The translations under genes and the position numbers were made by a program. Of a stretch of 64,000 nucleotides of DNA, positions 45,540 to 59,436 are shown in pieces (the stretch's first letter is position 1; every line of letters starts with the position of its first letter). This DNA is from Chenopodium formosanum. Its lineage: Eukaryota > Streptophyta > Magnoliopsida > Caryophyllales > Amaranthaceae. The DNA is taken from contig CM044879.1 in NCBI GenBank assembly GCA_024500155.1, positions 27,608,072-27,672,071 on the forward strand, in the 5' to 3' direction. The notes beneath the pieces are model-generated. The model was not told the DNA's origin and searched no databases. It was given only the letters and a program-made list of their open reading frames with translations.

Positions 45540-47760
45540 TTCCAGCTATGTGTGAAGACAAGAGAGACGAAAAGACGTGCCATGTTTCTTACAAAAATCC
45601 CAAAAAGAAGAATTATCAAATTCCTTCCTATTAACATTGCATGTTTTTAATATTATGTTCAAATTGAGTGAGGACGTGGTTTTTAAAAGCAAAGAAAATG
45701 TCATAAAAATCTGATTTATGAGTTTTAGGAAAGGTCCATATATAATTAGAAAAATCATCCAATAATAAGACATAATATCGATGTCCCGAAGAACTCAAAA
45801 TGGGAGGTGGCCAATGGTCACTATGAATAGTATCAAAAGGCATAGTCGTACTTGTAGAAGATGAAACAAAAAGCAATTTAACATGTTTTTCCGAGAACAC
45901 AATAACTACAAACACTAGAACTAGAAAATCTATTACAATCAATGCTTTTATTACACCTAAGATTCTAAGAGCATCTAAAATAGGAACACCCAAATGACCC
46001 AAACGATCATGTCAAAGTTTAGGAGAGATGGCTGCAAAGGTAGAAGAAGTTTATTGTTGATTGTAGAGGTAATTGGGTAAAGGTCGCCCCGGCTATCACA
46101 CCTCATTATTGCGTCCAAAAATCCTTCAAAGAAAACCCAAAAGGATCAAACTCAACCGTCACATAATTATCAGTAGTATACTTACAAACATAATTGACAT
46201 TTTTAATGAGTTTAGGAGCATGAAGAACATTGTTTAGAGAAAAGTGAGAGCTCGGGGAAGGTAAATTAATGTGACCATAACGAAGAATAGGAACTGTGTG
46301 ACCATTATCAACAATAAAACTATTAATTGGATGAGTGCTCAAATTAGAATAAGACGAGAAATTACTTGAAAAGGAAGTCATATGAGACGTAGCACCGGTA
46401 TCCATATACCAAGATGGGTCCGACTGTGCATGTGACATTGTATCCATTGCAGCTTGAATGTCAATCGGAGTAAAAGTAGTAGGTTACCCAAAGAAGATGC
46501 CGTGTAGGCTTGCTATTGTTGTGGTTTTGGTAGGTTACCCAAAGAAGATGTCGTGTAGGCCTGCTATTGTTGTGGTTTTGGGCCCAAAACACCAGGTTTC
46601 TATCCTTAATGGGGAAAGGGACATGGAGGAATGGGCTAGCCATATTCACCCTCCCCCGGTAAGGCTGCCTCCAAAAGGGAGGAGCTAGAGTCGACCCTTA
46701 TGTTGCACCATTCTGATTGTTGTTGTCCATGACCACCATTGCTCTTGCCACCATCGATGCCAGCGGGACCACCAGAATTTTTCCGGCCACCAGAATTTGC
46801 CGTTCGAAGAACTCGAACCCGCTGGATTGTGAGGAGGGTCATCAAATGAAGCCACAAGCATAATGATGATTGATGAATGCCTCTTTTCACCATCCTTGCC
46901 TCCTCTAAAATGAGCATAAACTGAGCCTTGGAAAAAGGAGGAAGGGGGCTGCTTTGCCGAATTACCATGCCCACGCCTCGGTAACCCTTTGTAAGACCTC
47001 CAACCAACGGTAACACCATTCTACTATCCGATACCGACGCTCCGACATTCTTTAACTAATTAGCAAGAGACTTGAGACGCTAACAATAAGAAGATGCATT
47101 AGGGAAATCCTCCATAGAAGTGGTGGAGGATTCTTGTTCAAGGGCAATGACGCGGGAATGTTCATTATCTTGGAATATATCGTGCAATATATTCCTAGCC
47201 TCCATAGCCGTAGAATTAAGATCAATGATGGTGTGCAACGGATCATTGAGAATTAGTAGCATAAATCAACGAGAGAACCGCGACGTCAAGAGTCGACCAT
47301 AGTTCCTTTTCTTGGTCGGTAGCAGGAATCGTCACTAATGGATGATATGGTCTAGAACCTTGTGAGATTGTGCGTGAATCTTTAATAATTTCGTCGATGT
47401 AGAATATTGAACTTTTTCCATCCCAAGAGTAATGGAAATATTGTTCTTGATATTGGAGATAGCCAAAGCCGGATTAAAGGATGGCTTATTCATTATTGGA
47501 GATAGTCAGAGAGAAGAGAAGAGAAAAGAGAAGGAAATTCGGTGGGTCAATATAGCTAGGGTGCTGCGAAAGATGGAGAAATTCATATCCTAGGCAACTG
47601 ATACCATGAAAGAATATTTTCCACCGGTCAATCATATTCATTGATTGATAATATATACAGAATTGTAGCATAACAAAAGGCTACCATTTAGGAAAGAAAG
47701 GCTACAAACTAGGAAGGGATAAATTCACCAAACTAATTTACAACAATATAATATATTTGA
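45540..47760 (-). pseudogene. Copia retrotransposon remnant: LTR, PBS, gag, protease and part of integrase
   Basis: On the minus strand a short LTR (about 47607-47760) ends in TTCA, followed by the primer-binding-like TGGTATCAG (47598-47606). Gag is recognisable at 46900-47260 (LNSTAMEARNILHDIFQD). Protease shows WYMDTGATSHMT at about 46380-46420. The pre-integrase and integrase follow at 45640-46000 (HSDHWPP, GHRYYVLLLDDFSNYIWTF). Several frameshifts and stops separate them. The sequence breaks off at about 45540 in the integrase core, so RT and RNase H are gone. Confidence 0.88.
46479..46580 (-). repeat. 51-bp tandem duplication in the Copia gag-protease spacer
   Basis: Two nearly identical copies of a unit beginning GTAGGTTACCCAAAGAAGAT (46479-46529, 46530-46580). 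51 bp is 17 codons, so the frame is kept and the encoded motif RPTRHLLWVTY is doubled. Confidence 0.85.
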
Positions 47761-47904
47761 CACAAACACACTTAATTGAGGTGAATCATATACACCATGA
47801 CTATGCCTTTTTTCTATTGTAAGTATATCAATAACCGACGAGTGTTAAAGTGAAGTATAATTATTGTGTCAAAAGTCAACATGGTGCTACCAAATTACAC
47901 TAGC

Positions 47905-48124
47905 ACTATGTTTGGAGAGGTATAGGGAAAAGAGGGAAGGGAAAGGGAGGTGAGGTGAGGTGAGGGAAAATGCGACCTTCCAATTTTCTTCATAAATGGA
48001 GGGATTTGGTTTATTAAAAGGGGAAGGAAAATGTATTCTTCCAATTCCCTCCCCTTCCCTCCTTGCATTAGATATCCAAACAAATGATTAGTTTTTTTTT
48101 TTTTCCTCTCTATCCAAACATAGT
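47905..48124. mobile_element. MITE-like element with ACTATGTTTGGA ends
   Basis: The ends ACTATGTTTGGAGAGG and CCTCTCTATCCAAACATAGT are inverted. The interior is GGGAAGG-rich on the left and CCTTCCC-rich on the right. The target duplication is unclear. Confidence 0.55.
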
Positions 48125-48910
48125 TTAAAGGAAGTATGTAGTACAAAGTACTCCACCATTTACAAAGTACGCAAGTTGCACATGTAACCAACACACACGC
48201 ACATTATTAATTGATTAGGAATCAATCAATTAATCACTTGGAGGTAAGAGAACAAGATATAATGATACTACCACCAAAATGTAGATTCTAGTTTACCACC
48301 CAAATTGGTGTAACCACTAAAATAGGTCTTAATCTCAAGTGTGCACACCCCCAATAAGTGATTCTAACCTAAAATAGTTTACTAAGACTAATATCGTGCT
48401 ATATGGCTCCGACCAAAAACCAGATAGAATATTATAGAGGAAATAAAGTAATAAACTTGATTGCATTAATTAACTAAGAAAAGAGCTTTTATAAAGGCTA
48501 TGCAAAAGCACTAACTCAAGCTAATACAAAGGGAAAAATAAAAAGTGGGATCATGGCCCACGAAATATATTGCTAATATGTTTATACTAGGTCATTATAG
48601 GATTCCTAATATACTCCGATTAGTGCTGTTAACTCCAACCTTAGTGTCAACTTCACTAAACAATAAACGCCAACATCTTCCATCCATCCTCATTGTAAAT
48701 TACAATTAGGTCCCTAACAAAGTATGTGAAATGACTAAAGTTCCCCGTTGAGAAACGAGTTTTGTTTCTCATAATGAGTAACTTGAATTTTCCCCTCATA
48801 TATATTTTACTAAAATTTAATTATATATATTTAATTTTAAACTAGTGCATTAACGTGTATGCTAAATTTGATCATGTCAGTTAAGGACTATAGGACTATA
48901 TATATATATA
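48125..48910. other. Interval without recognised features
   Basis: AT-rich; no coding region or known repeat recognised. Confidence 0.35.
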
Positions 48911-50087
<1,177 letters not shown>

Positions 50088-50095
50088 ACTCAACC

Positions 50096-50656
50096 TAAGG
50101 GGTGAGCGTAGCAGGAAAATCTCACTTGTTGCACCAGGTTCCTAAAAATAGGAACCAAAACCAGAACCTGTTCAACAAGTTCCTAAAAATTGGGAACCAG
50201 AACCTACAGGTTCCGGTTTCGAAACAGGGTACCCTGTCTTTCAAAGTAAGCTTAATAGTTACTTGATAAATTGTTACAAAAAAAAAAAAGGATGTTTACA
50301 ATTTTAATACAGTACTACACATATAACCAACCAACACTGATTGAAAATTACAAATATTTATATTAATACCATTAATTTAACCTTAAAAGTACGATGAAAA
50401 ATGAATAAGAGGAGGGAGAGAGGGGAAGGTGACGACTTTTATACAATTTTGGTATAGGGCTTTTATATTTGGGATAGGTTCCGGTTTCATGTTCCCTACC
50501 CTATAGGGAACCTATACGAACTGGGTACCCTATAGGTTCCGGGTCCAAAATTTTATTACCCGGAACCAACAGGTTCCCAATTTTATAACCCGGAACCGGA
50601 ACCCAGGTTCTGGTTTTGGAACCTCTTGGTTCAGGGTACCCTGATTGCTCACCCCT
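50096..50656. mobile_element. Non-autonomous hAT element
   Basis: The 561 bp element has ends built on AGGGGTGAGC and GCTCACCCCT and the perfect 8-bp duplication ACTCAACC (50088-50095 and 50657-50664). The interior is two arms of diverged GGTTCC or GGAACC repeats around an AT-rich centre. Confidence 0.88.
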
Positions 50657-50664
50657 ACTCAACC

Positions 50665-51573
50665 CCTCACCTTCTCAACAACTAAATGAAAACAGAATAT
50701 TAAACATGAACAGAGCAAATATGGCAGCTAGCAATGGTGTTTGATTGATAGAATAAGGAAGCAAACGGTAACTTCAGGTTACCAATTTCCAAGGTAGTAT
50801 CTTTAGGATTAAAGTTTCAATTCAAATGTGTCTAATCTCATGCCAAAAACATTCTCCTACCATCCCTTAATTTATATACAACAGGAATTACAAAAAGTAC
50901 TAGCTGCTCTTAATTAACTTGTCTTCATTCACTCAGATGTGCCAAGGTTCCACTACTCCATGTTGCTCCCCTCTACCGTAGGCTTTAATTGCTTTTGTCT
51001 GTTAGCGCCAACTCCTCACTTGCTGTTGTGATTGGTGGTGAGATAGGCTTGACTGATTTGCCCCTCCTCTAATATTGCTTCAAGATTGGTGGCTTGGTCA
51101 GCTTAGTTGGCCCAATTCCTTATCCATTACATGAAGAGGCTTTATTCTAGTGTCTCTAAAATGATAGATGAGGGCTCTAATCATAGAGGAGGTTAGGATT
51201 TGTTGAGGAACCACAAAATTGGGCCTCATGGCTAATATCTTTTAAACATCCCAAAACCCTTTTGTAGAATTCTTTTATTGGACTTAAAAAAAGAATGATC
51301 TATTTTGCTGAACTTTACGCTTTGATTAAACGAGTTTAACTAAGATTAATAAAATGGTTTGAAATAATTTATGAACACGAATTAATATTTTTTCTAATAT
51401 GTGAGTAAACAATTTAACCTAGACTAAGTATGACTCGGACAATTTAAACGACACTTGATAAAAGTTTTGTGGCTATAATGTTGCCCTTTTCATCAAACTT
51501 TAAGAATTTTAAAGGTTAATAACCATTAGGCGTTTTCATTTTGTTAGTGTATGGATTCTCATTAAGTCTTTTT

Positions 51574-51574
<1 letters not shown>
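50665..51574. other. Probable decayed repeat DNA
   Basis: Some features recall a minus-strand LTR (AATTTATATAC near 50868), but no borders were found. Confidence 0.25.
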
Positions 51575-51604
<30 letters not shown>

Positions 51605-51609
51605 GGGGG
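51569..51609. repeat. Poly(T)-poly(G) tract
   Basis: About 15 T followed by more than 20 G. The exact length in an assembly should be treated with caution. Confidence 0.85.
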
Positions 51610-54600
51610 TCATGAAGGCCTTCACCTAGTTGATTCTGGACAACATTTACTATCATACTCGTTATCCGCTGCATGGTGAATGCAATCTCGCTCCTTGTAC
51701 TCCATTTACAAAATTAGAACTTTCGTCTCCATCAGAGTCTTCTTCGTGCTTTGTACTCCATCTACCTTCGTTTCATATTATTATTTGCAACGTTTGTCAA
51801 AATTGGATGTTTTATTATATGCAACAAATGTTTTATCCTCTTATTAAGTTGTCAGTTTTCTCTCTCTCTCTCTCTCCCCTTATCATATGCAATAGCCTTC
51901 TCTCTTCATTTAACACTCACAAACAAATTTTGTATAGGAGTTCGTGCAAACTCATTTGTTGCAAATAACATGAAATAGAGGTAGTGATTGGATTGATATT
52001 ATAGGCGATTTTCATTTGTTTGGCATCTTTATTGATCTTTGGTATTTAAGGGCGCTTGGAGATGAATTCATAAGAAAATAGCAGAATCTGGGGAAAAAAA
52101 TCATAGGCGAACTATTGTTACTGTAAGTCATTTCTAAGATGCAGCCAAGCTAGCCACATCAGTATCAAAATTAACACAAAGGTTTATGCTGAGCATTGAG
52201 TTGCTGTTGATTTTTCATCTGATTGATATGAGCATGTACCCGATGTTAAAGCCAATGACTACTTCTGTGGGCTTTGTGTATTATTTTTATATGATGTTCT
52301 AAAACTTAAGGTAAATAACTATTTGGTCATTTGGTGAGCTTAATTTTAACAGAAAAGAATGATGGTCTTACCAAAAATACTCTTGTTAAATTCATAGTAA
52401 GCAGTTTGATTGTAAAGAAAAAAATCAGGGAAATCGCTTCTTTGTTTGGTGTCATGCAGGGAAAGCAATTAGGCACTTTAAATTTTCGTGTATTCCTTGA
52501 GGGCCTGAGGGGCGATCCTTTTAACACAAGGTATCTATACGTAGGCCTCGTTCTTTTCACTTGAAATTCTCTTATCTGAGCTCATATGATTATTGAGCTA
52601 TATTGAACTCATTGGAACAAACCACCAAACTCAACTGTACTTAACTATATCCCTGAAACTTAATGAACTTATCTATCAGGGCTTATACTTTTGTTTCCGA
52701 TGTGGCTCATTCGTGGTTTATGAGTATATGGGAGGATAAAATTGATTGCGCAATCTTTGTCTGTCAAAAATCTGGAGTTTGATCCTGATCTTTTCTTTCA
52801 TTGTGAGGTGGCCTACACTTTATGAACTCAGCTTTTTAATTTGGAAAGTGGAAATTAGGTTGTGCTGTTTCGTTTATGGACCATATGTAGGTGAGTCTGA
52901 TAGTTTTCATGAAAAGAAAACAAAAGGTGCTTTAGAGGTGTGGTGTGTTGTTTATGGTGGTGATTTGGGTTGGAGCGTAATGATCATATGACGTATATTC
53001 CATATTTAGGTTTATGGGGTAGAGGTGTTTTGCGACTATGTGGTGTTACTAGCCTCTTTATGTCTGTGGTGCCTGATGCTTTTTTAACATATTTGCTTTC
53101 AAGTGTGCAGTGTGATTTGGTATGCTTTTATGTAGGCTTTTTAGGATGATACCTTGTTCTTCCACTGTATTGCTATGTGATTTCCTACTGTTCATCATAT
53201 GGAGTAATATTCTTTGATCTAACCATGATTTTTTTCCCCATAGGATTTAGAGAAGTTTATTACTGCTTTAATGCTTGTTTAGATGCCTGAGCTACTCGGT
53301 ATTTGGATTAATGTTCGAACTCTAGTATCATCGGGGTTATTGTTGACTTCTCTTCCTTGGACGAGTTCCTCTTTTTTGATGGAGTAATGTGTATCCTTTA
53401 TTATGTTACTTGCGTGAATGGGCTGACATTGAAGCTTAAGTAGCTGTTAGCTTTCGTAGGAATTGATAAAAATCCATTATGTTAATTAGCTGTTAGATCC
53501 CCCCGTTTTTATAATATTGGATGAACTAAGGAGTAAGGACGCTTGATGCAAGGAGACATTCCATTCGATACTGGATTTACACCGCCAAATTGCAGGAGAT
53601 ACTAGACAAATTGACGTCATTTAGTCAAAATTGGCTAAGCTTGCCTTTTGTTGTTATAAAATAAGTGAAAGATTCTGTGGCTTTGCTGTTTAATTATGCA
53701 TGTTGCTATATAAACATGGTGCTGTGTATCGCCTTAGAGCGTTGGGTTCAAACAATATCGACAGTATTTGTTAATTTGTTCTTCACTAGGGCTTTTGATG
53801 ACAAGCATTTAGCAGCTTACATGCGTCCGATCTACGTCTGAAGTGAATCATCAAGCTAGAACATATTCCTTTCACTTCTCACTTAATTGATCAGCATGTT
53901 AATATGGCTGACATTCTCCAAATTGTTGTGTGATTTTCAGGTGAACTTACTGGTTTTAAGTGACAGCAGCTCAGAGCCTCAGATATATGAGACGATCAGA
54001 CATCTTTTTCATCCTTTAGTTTGGGAGGCTATATAATGTATGCAGCTCCACTAAATCACTTATACTCCTATGATCGCGCCTTAATTTAGTATTGAAAAGA
54101 TTAAAGTTTCAAATATATAAAGTACTAGAGTATGATAATTGGCTCTTTAAAACACTTATTTTTGTTTACTTTATAAATTAGTATGTAATACAAGTATTAC
54201 CACAGTATTAAGAATGAAGCTGATGCTGTAATTTTTCTTTCTGTGTTTCTATGACCGAGATCAGAGTAACTGAGCAAGGTAACATTTTTCTTTCTAATTG
54301 CGCCCTATCATTATCAGCAAAAATTAAGCATTAGAACAATTGTTACGAGTAACAGAGTTGAAAGCGATAGTTTTTACAGAATTGTATTGTAAGGTTATCG
54401 ATTTTCCATTATTCGTATATTTGCTTTCATTCCGGTGATTTTCAGTTTGGTTTAGACCGGTGAACAACCCTAATAGCCTACGCTAATACGTCAACCAGGC
54501 CATCACTTCAAAATGATGAAAAAGAAAAACGCTAATGATATAGACGCTCCATCAAAATGAGATATCTTGAATAGATTGGACTCAGTCGTAAAAGCAAGTG

Positions 54601-55028
54601 CTACTTTTGACAAAAGGAAAAAAATAGAAAGAAAGCAAATGCCACTTTCCTTTGCTTTTTGTAGGAACTAATGTCCCAGTACATTGCTGTTCCAGATCTT
54701 AGTGTCTCCTTTTTGTCTTCAAATTCAATTTGTTTATAAAGAATGTTGGTTGAGTTGGGGAAGAAAAATCAATCAGATCACCTCCTTTTAGACCTTTAAT
54801 AACTATAATCATTTCCTCAAAATGATTTTTCTGACCGTAAATAACAATCGTATTGTCTTAGTAATAGTAATGATTTTAGTTTCTCTAAACGCAAATAATA
54901 GTCATATTGTCTTAATGACTCGTAATTAAATGAGACAACAATTTTTAAAGATTGTGTCACAAAACATAAGGAAATAATGATACTAATATTGTAGAAAATG
55001 TGATATTTTTGCTAAGGAAAAGGATTCA
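51610..55028. other. Interval with exon-like fragments, no recognised gene
   Basis: An exon-like piece at 52460-52530 has a good acceptor (CATGCAG) and donor (CAAG|GTATCT). It would read GKQLGTLNFRVFLEGLRGDPFN on the plus strand. 51640-51740 also reads like coding sequence. I do not recognise either. They may be remnants of one disrupted gene or a non-coding transcript. A MITE-like stretch lies at about 52547-52690. Confidence 0.25.
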
Positions 55029-55293
55029 GCCCTGTTCTTTTCACCTTAAAAAAATAATATTAAGTAAAAATAATTTCAGTTCAGTAAAAATAAGTTCACT
55101 TCAGTAAAATTAATTTCAGTTCAGCAAAAATAATATCAGTTCAGTAAAAATAAGTTTAGTTCAGTAAAATTCAGTTTTCTTAAAGAAGAATTATAATAGA
55201 AAATCAGTAAAAATAATTTCACTTCAATAAAAATAGTTTAATTTCAGTAAAAATAATTTCAGTTCAGCAAAATTAAGGTGAATCAAACAGGGC
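55029..55293. mobile_element. MITE with GCCCTGTT ends and CAGTTCAG core repeats
   Basis: The ends GCCCTGTTCTTTTCACCTTA and the inverse of GCCCTGTTTGATTCACCTTA match closely. The interior is repeated TTTCAGTTCAGTAAAAATAA units. No target duplication seen. Confidence 0.7.
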
Positions 55294-56576
55294 CGAAATG
55301 TGATGTATTTTAAACAATTGAAATATTGGTCTAATTCATAACATTTTGTTTTTTCTTTCAAAAAATAATTGTTGCCATGAACCCATGAATTAGACCAATA
55401 TTGTCCATTATATTTTCTGTCAAAAGAAAAAAAAAATGATCTTATTTGTAGTTGTTTTATTAAATTATCTTTGGGAAACTTTTTGTCCAACTTTTTGTGT
55501 TGACAGTCCTTCACAGCCACCTCAGATTCCAATACAGAGAAGTCACTGGAATATATTGAAATTTGCTCAAATCATTACAGTATTTTTTTTTTAATTTTAT
55601 TTATTTTTTGGGCCATAAACTCATGATAACCAAATAATGAACTGTTTTTGAAACTTTGAAAGCTAGCTGTATAAACTATAAAGTCACCAATAAGGCAATA
55701 ATAAATGAACTAACAATTTAATCTTGTACGTATTATACTGTAACAAATAACTTTTACGTTATTCGTACATTACGTTTGATAATATTTTCTTACTAATAAA
55801 TTGTGTAATTGTTTCTAAAAGACTATCAATGTATAGTTATCAGATATTAATGTCTTCTACCTTTTTGTATTGACAATTATGTCCGGCAAAATGTTGCAAA
55901 AATTCATAAAATTTTGCTTTCAACCATTTTTTTTTGTTTGTTTTTTTTAGTGACCCTCCTTGCAATGTTAGTTGTATACTTGTATGAACTTTTTTTTTTT
56001 TTTTTGGAAGGCGTATACTTGTATGAACTTATGAATGCGATTAAGTTTAGAAACAATTTAACATCTATGCAAGATCTCAATCACATAATAGGGTTAGATG
56101 TACAACCTTTTGATGCATGTACTCCTTTAAGCTCTTATTCGAGATCAAGAACCTCAAGCGTGACTTCTATTTAAAGACTTATTCTGTTTTATTTTATAAT
56201 GTCATAATGTGAAAATTAATTATAAATCATTCATCTAATTTTTAAAATTCATTTATTAATTTTGAATTTTTTTTATATAATTTTCCTAATTAATTTGCAA
56301 TTTTTTTTTATTACAACTGAAATTAAAAAATAATTCATAAAATATGAAAGAAATAATTTTAAAAAATATTATAATTTTATTTTTTGAAACCAAAAAAACA
56401 AAATATTATAATTAATTTTGACAAAAAAAGTAAATAAAAAAATACAGTCAATAAAAACATTAGTATGTGGTACTCCCTCCGTCCCTTATTTACATTCCTG
56501 CTTTCCTTTTTTGGTATTTCAAAATTACATTTCTACTTTCCTTTTTTAGTAATTTTTTACCAAATATTCCAAATCT

Positions 56577-56580
<4 letters not shown>
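55294..56580. other. AT-rich interval
   Basis: The ORF 55914-56174 has a hydrophobic Phe-rich start from T-runs and no known motif. A Stowaway-like end (CTCCCTCCGTCCC) lies at 56474, without a partner. Confidence 0.35.
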
Positions 56581-56650
<70 letters not shown>

Positions 56651-56651
56651 A
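56581..56651. repeat. (CA)n-(TA)n microsatellite at the Helitron left side
   Basis: About 24 CA units and 11 TA units lead into the AAGGGGAG motif of the Helitron. Confidence 0.9.
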
Positions 56652-56904
56652 AGGGGAGTTTTTCCCGAGGTTTCAGAAACGTAGGATTTAATTTTCTTAG
56701 CGCGCCATGTAAGATTATTAATTTTAGTTGTAGCCAATTAAGTAAGAGATTATTAATTTCTGTTAGGATTAATTAATTCAAATGCCACGCAAGCTAAATT
56801 GACGAATGATATTTTTAAGTTTAAATTAATTAAATATAAAATATTATCTTTTGATATTAGGAATTTTATCTAAATTTGTAAAAAAATTTAGCACATAAAT
56901 ACCA

Positions 56905-56947
<43 letters not shown>

Positions 56948-56987
56948 AAAATTCAAACAAACCGTGCATTACATAGGCTTCATCTAG
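56652..56987 (+). mobile_element. Short Helitron copy, same family as 41836-43655
   Basis: It begins at AAGGGGAGTTTTTCCCG, contains the shared GCGCGCCATGTA and TTAAATTAATTAAATATAAA blocks and ends ...GCTTCATCTAG at 56984-56987. The terminal hairpin is mutated (CCGTGCATTACATAGG). Where the other copy has a long CA/TA tract, this one has about 35 A (56907-56941). Confidence 0.75.
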
Positions 56988-57099
56988 TTATCCCTATTTT
57001 TCTATATTGTGATTAATGCTTTCTCTATTTTCTCACTCTTATTTTCTCATTCTCAATCTTATTAATGCTTTTAAAAAAATTCAGAATCTATGTGTGTCA

Positions 57100-59158
57100 C
57101 TTTAGATGAATATGATTGGTCCTTTATTTTTCACCAAAAAATGTTATTGGTCCTTTTTCTTTTCAAAGGATTGATGACATGTGCATCATTAAATATGGGT
57201 TTTATGTTTAAAATTATGATGTTTGATTATAATTAGTACGTAATTTAATTTTCAGGTTTTTATCCTATTTAAAAAGCCTCAATTTTAAAACCCTAAATTC
57301 ATAAATTATTATTTATTGAAGGATTATGATGTAGGGTGGATTAAACCTTTAATTTTAGTATTTTAAAGTATAATTACAGCAAGTTTTAACTAGTATATAA
57401 TGCTGGAATTTTTGGTAGTATGCTGAAAGTTAAGTTTCTTTAAGGAATTTTAATTACCTATTATTAGAGATAAAAGTATGAGGTTTTAAATAAAATTTCA
57501 GCATGTTTTTAATTAATTTTGGGTGGTTTTCAAAGAGTATATATTGCTGGAAATTTGTGAGGAGTAGATATTAATGTCTTCTTATGATTTTGGTTTGTAG
57601 GAGAATTCCAATTAAGTAATTTCGCTTAGTCGTGGTGATTTTAAGATCATATTCAAGGTACATTCGCGTACTTAGCATATTTATGGGTGATGTAGTTGCA
57701 TGCTAGGTTTGGCTAATTAAATTACAAGTAGTATCATGCTAAGATTTATGTTTGGAATTATGGATTTTGATATTGGTGATTAAATTACGAAGCATGATTT
57801 TATTTGTGATGGATTGAAAAATTATATTTTGGCATGTTTTATATGAACTACACTTTTATTTATGGCATGTTAAAATGCATGCATATTTAATTAAACTATA
57901 TGTTTAATTTGGTTTAGAATATTGAAAAGGAATTTCATTATGGTTCATATAATTTTTATGGATGCTATAAGCACGGGAGAGGAGCTATGTAAGTGTCTAT
58001 GTACCCAAGGAATAAAGTAAATGTTGGTGCCTTAGTGCACTTAAGGTGTTTTTAACACCGAGGGATAGGATTTGCGGCGCTTTATGCGTTTAAGTGTCTT
58101 TGACACCGAGGTAGATTTAAAAAGGGTTTAACATTAAATATTATTATGTGGTTACTAATTGTTCAAGATTAAATTGGTACATTGTTTGTTTGAATAATTA
58201 TTGTGGATTGCATAATTATAGTTAAGAGTCATCACCAAGTCTAATAAAATGTAAATAACGTAAAGTGAAAGAGATTACGCACCAAAACTATTGGAACGTA
58301 CATACCTTGAGTATGAACATATGGGGGGAGTTATGGGGTTTTACATTTAACCATAAATACTATTGGAGTACAGGACGTTGTACATTCCTTTTATTATTAT
58401 TATGCACAGGAATTCCGCCACTTACGAGTGGTTATTTGATGCTAGCAAGGTTAGCTCTCGTGTTAGAAACCCCAGAGGAGGTTGGTTGGGAAACCCCGTT
58501 CGATGAGTAATCAATGCTAAATAAATTATTTAGTGTCTAGTTGAAAAGTTTTGTTGAATGTTGTGTGCTTGTATACAAGGTGCATTAAGGTAAGTGTGTG
58601 TTGATAGGGGATGGCATGTTAGTGTGTTTAAATACGCTTATGTACTCAGATTTGCTAATTGTGTGTTTGTTTGTTTATTGGCCTTGTCTTTACCTTGGGC
58701 CTATGATGACCCATTTTTAATAGAGAGTAATGGAAACAAGTAGAGAGAAGCTTTTCAGGTGATTGAAGCATATTCATGATGGGGCATGACCGCATGAGTG
58801 AATAGCGAATCATGCTAGTTTCCATTAGTTAATGATATGTTTAATACTTTGCTTATTTACGTTATTATCATGTTTGAGACTAACACAAAGTTTTGGACTT
58901 GGTTTGGTTTTAATAGAGGCCTACAAAGGTTCCAAGTTGTAGGTTGATTTGATTTGACTTTGGTTTTGACTTTACTTTCATTTGGTTGACTTTTAAGTTG
59001 ACTTGTTTTGAATGATTTTGAATTTAGTCTTCAGATGTGTGTCTTTGATAGTTGCCTTAGCCGTATTCGCGGTGGCGGTAATGTTTTAGATTTTCCAAAT
59101 TCGAGTTTTAAAGAGTAAAACAGGTATTTTAAAGGAAAGGAATTTCTAGGGCGTCACA
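57100..59158 (+). mobile_element. Gypsy-type LTR, right end clear, left end unresolved
   Basis: The right end reads GGGCGTCACA at 59149-59158. Before it come GCCTTAGCCGTATTCGCGG and a TTGACTTT-rich stretch, features I associate with chromovirus-type LTRs. No TGTGACGCC start was found upstream, so the left border is uncertain and the element may be truncated. Confidence 0.45.
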
Positions 59159-59194
59159 CGACTGGTCTCATATAACATACATAGAAGAGTAAAA

Positions 59195-59383
59195 TTAGAC
59201 TGTACAATGCATATAGTCAATCAATTGTGATACCGAAGCTATATTACATTTCAATTTAGGGACAAAAAGAACATGTTTAAGAATTATTTTTGTAAATAAA
59301 TAAACCGATCCCGTCTTAGTGACCATCACTGTTTTGCCATTTGGAAGCCTGGTTAGACAATAGGATATATTGTGAGTACTCAT
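59195..59383 (-). pseudogene. Copia polyprotein fragment after the protease
   Basis: A 62-codon stretch reads LPNGKTVMVTKTGSVYL and ILKHVLFVPKLKCNIASVSQL, the conserved segment between protease and GAG pre-integrase in Copia elements. Everything after it is missing. Confidence 0.8.
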
Positions 59384-59436
59384 GATCTACTTCTCTACGC
59401 GTTACCCTTGCAAGAAGCACATGCTCTAATACCAAA

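Noticed and set aside
52331..52564. 77-codon ORFs open on both strands
   Set aside because: No motif, and simultaneous opening on both strands makes chance likely; only the internal exon-like part was kept as a weak finding.
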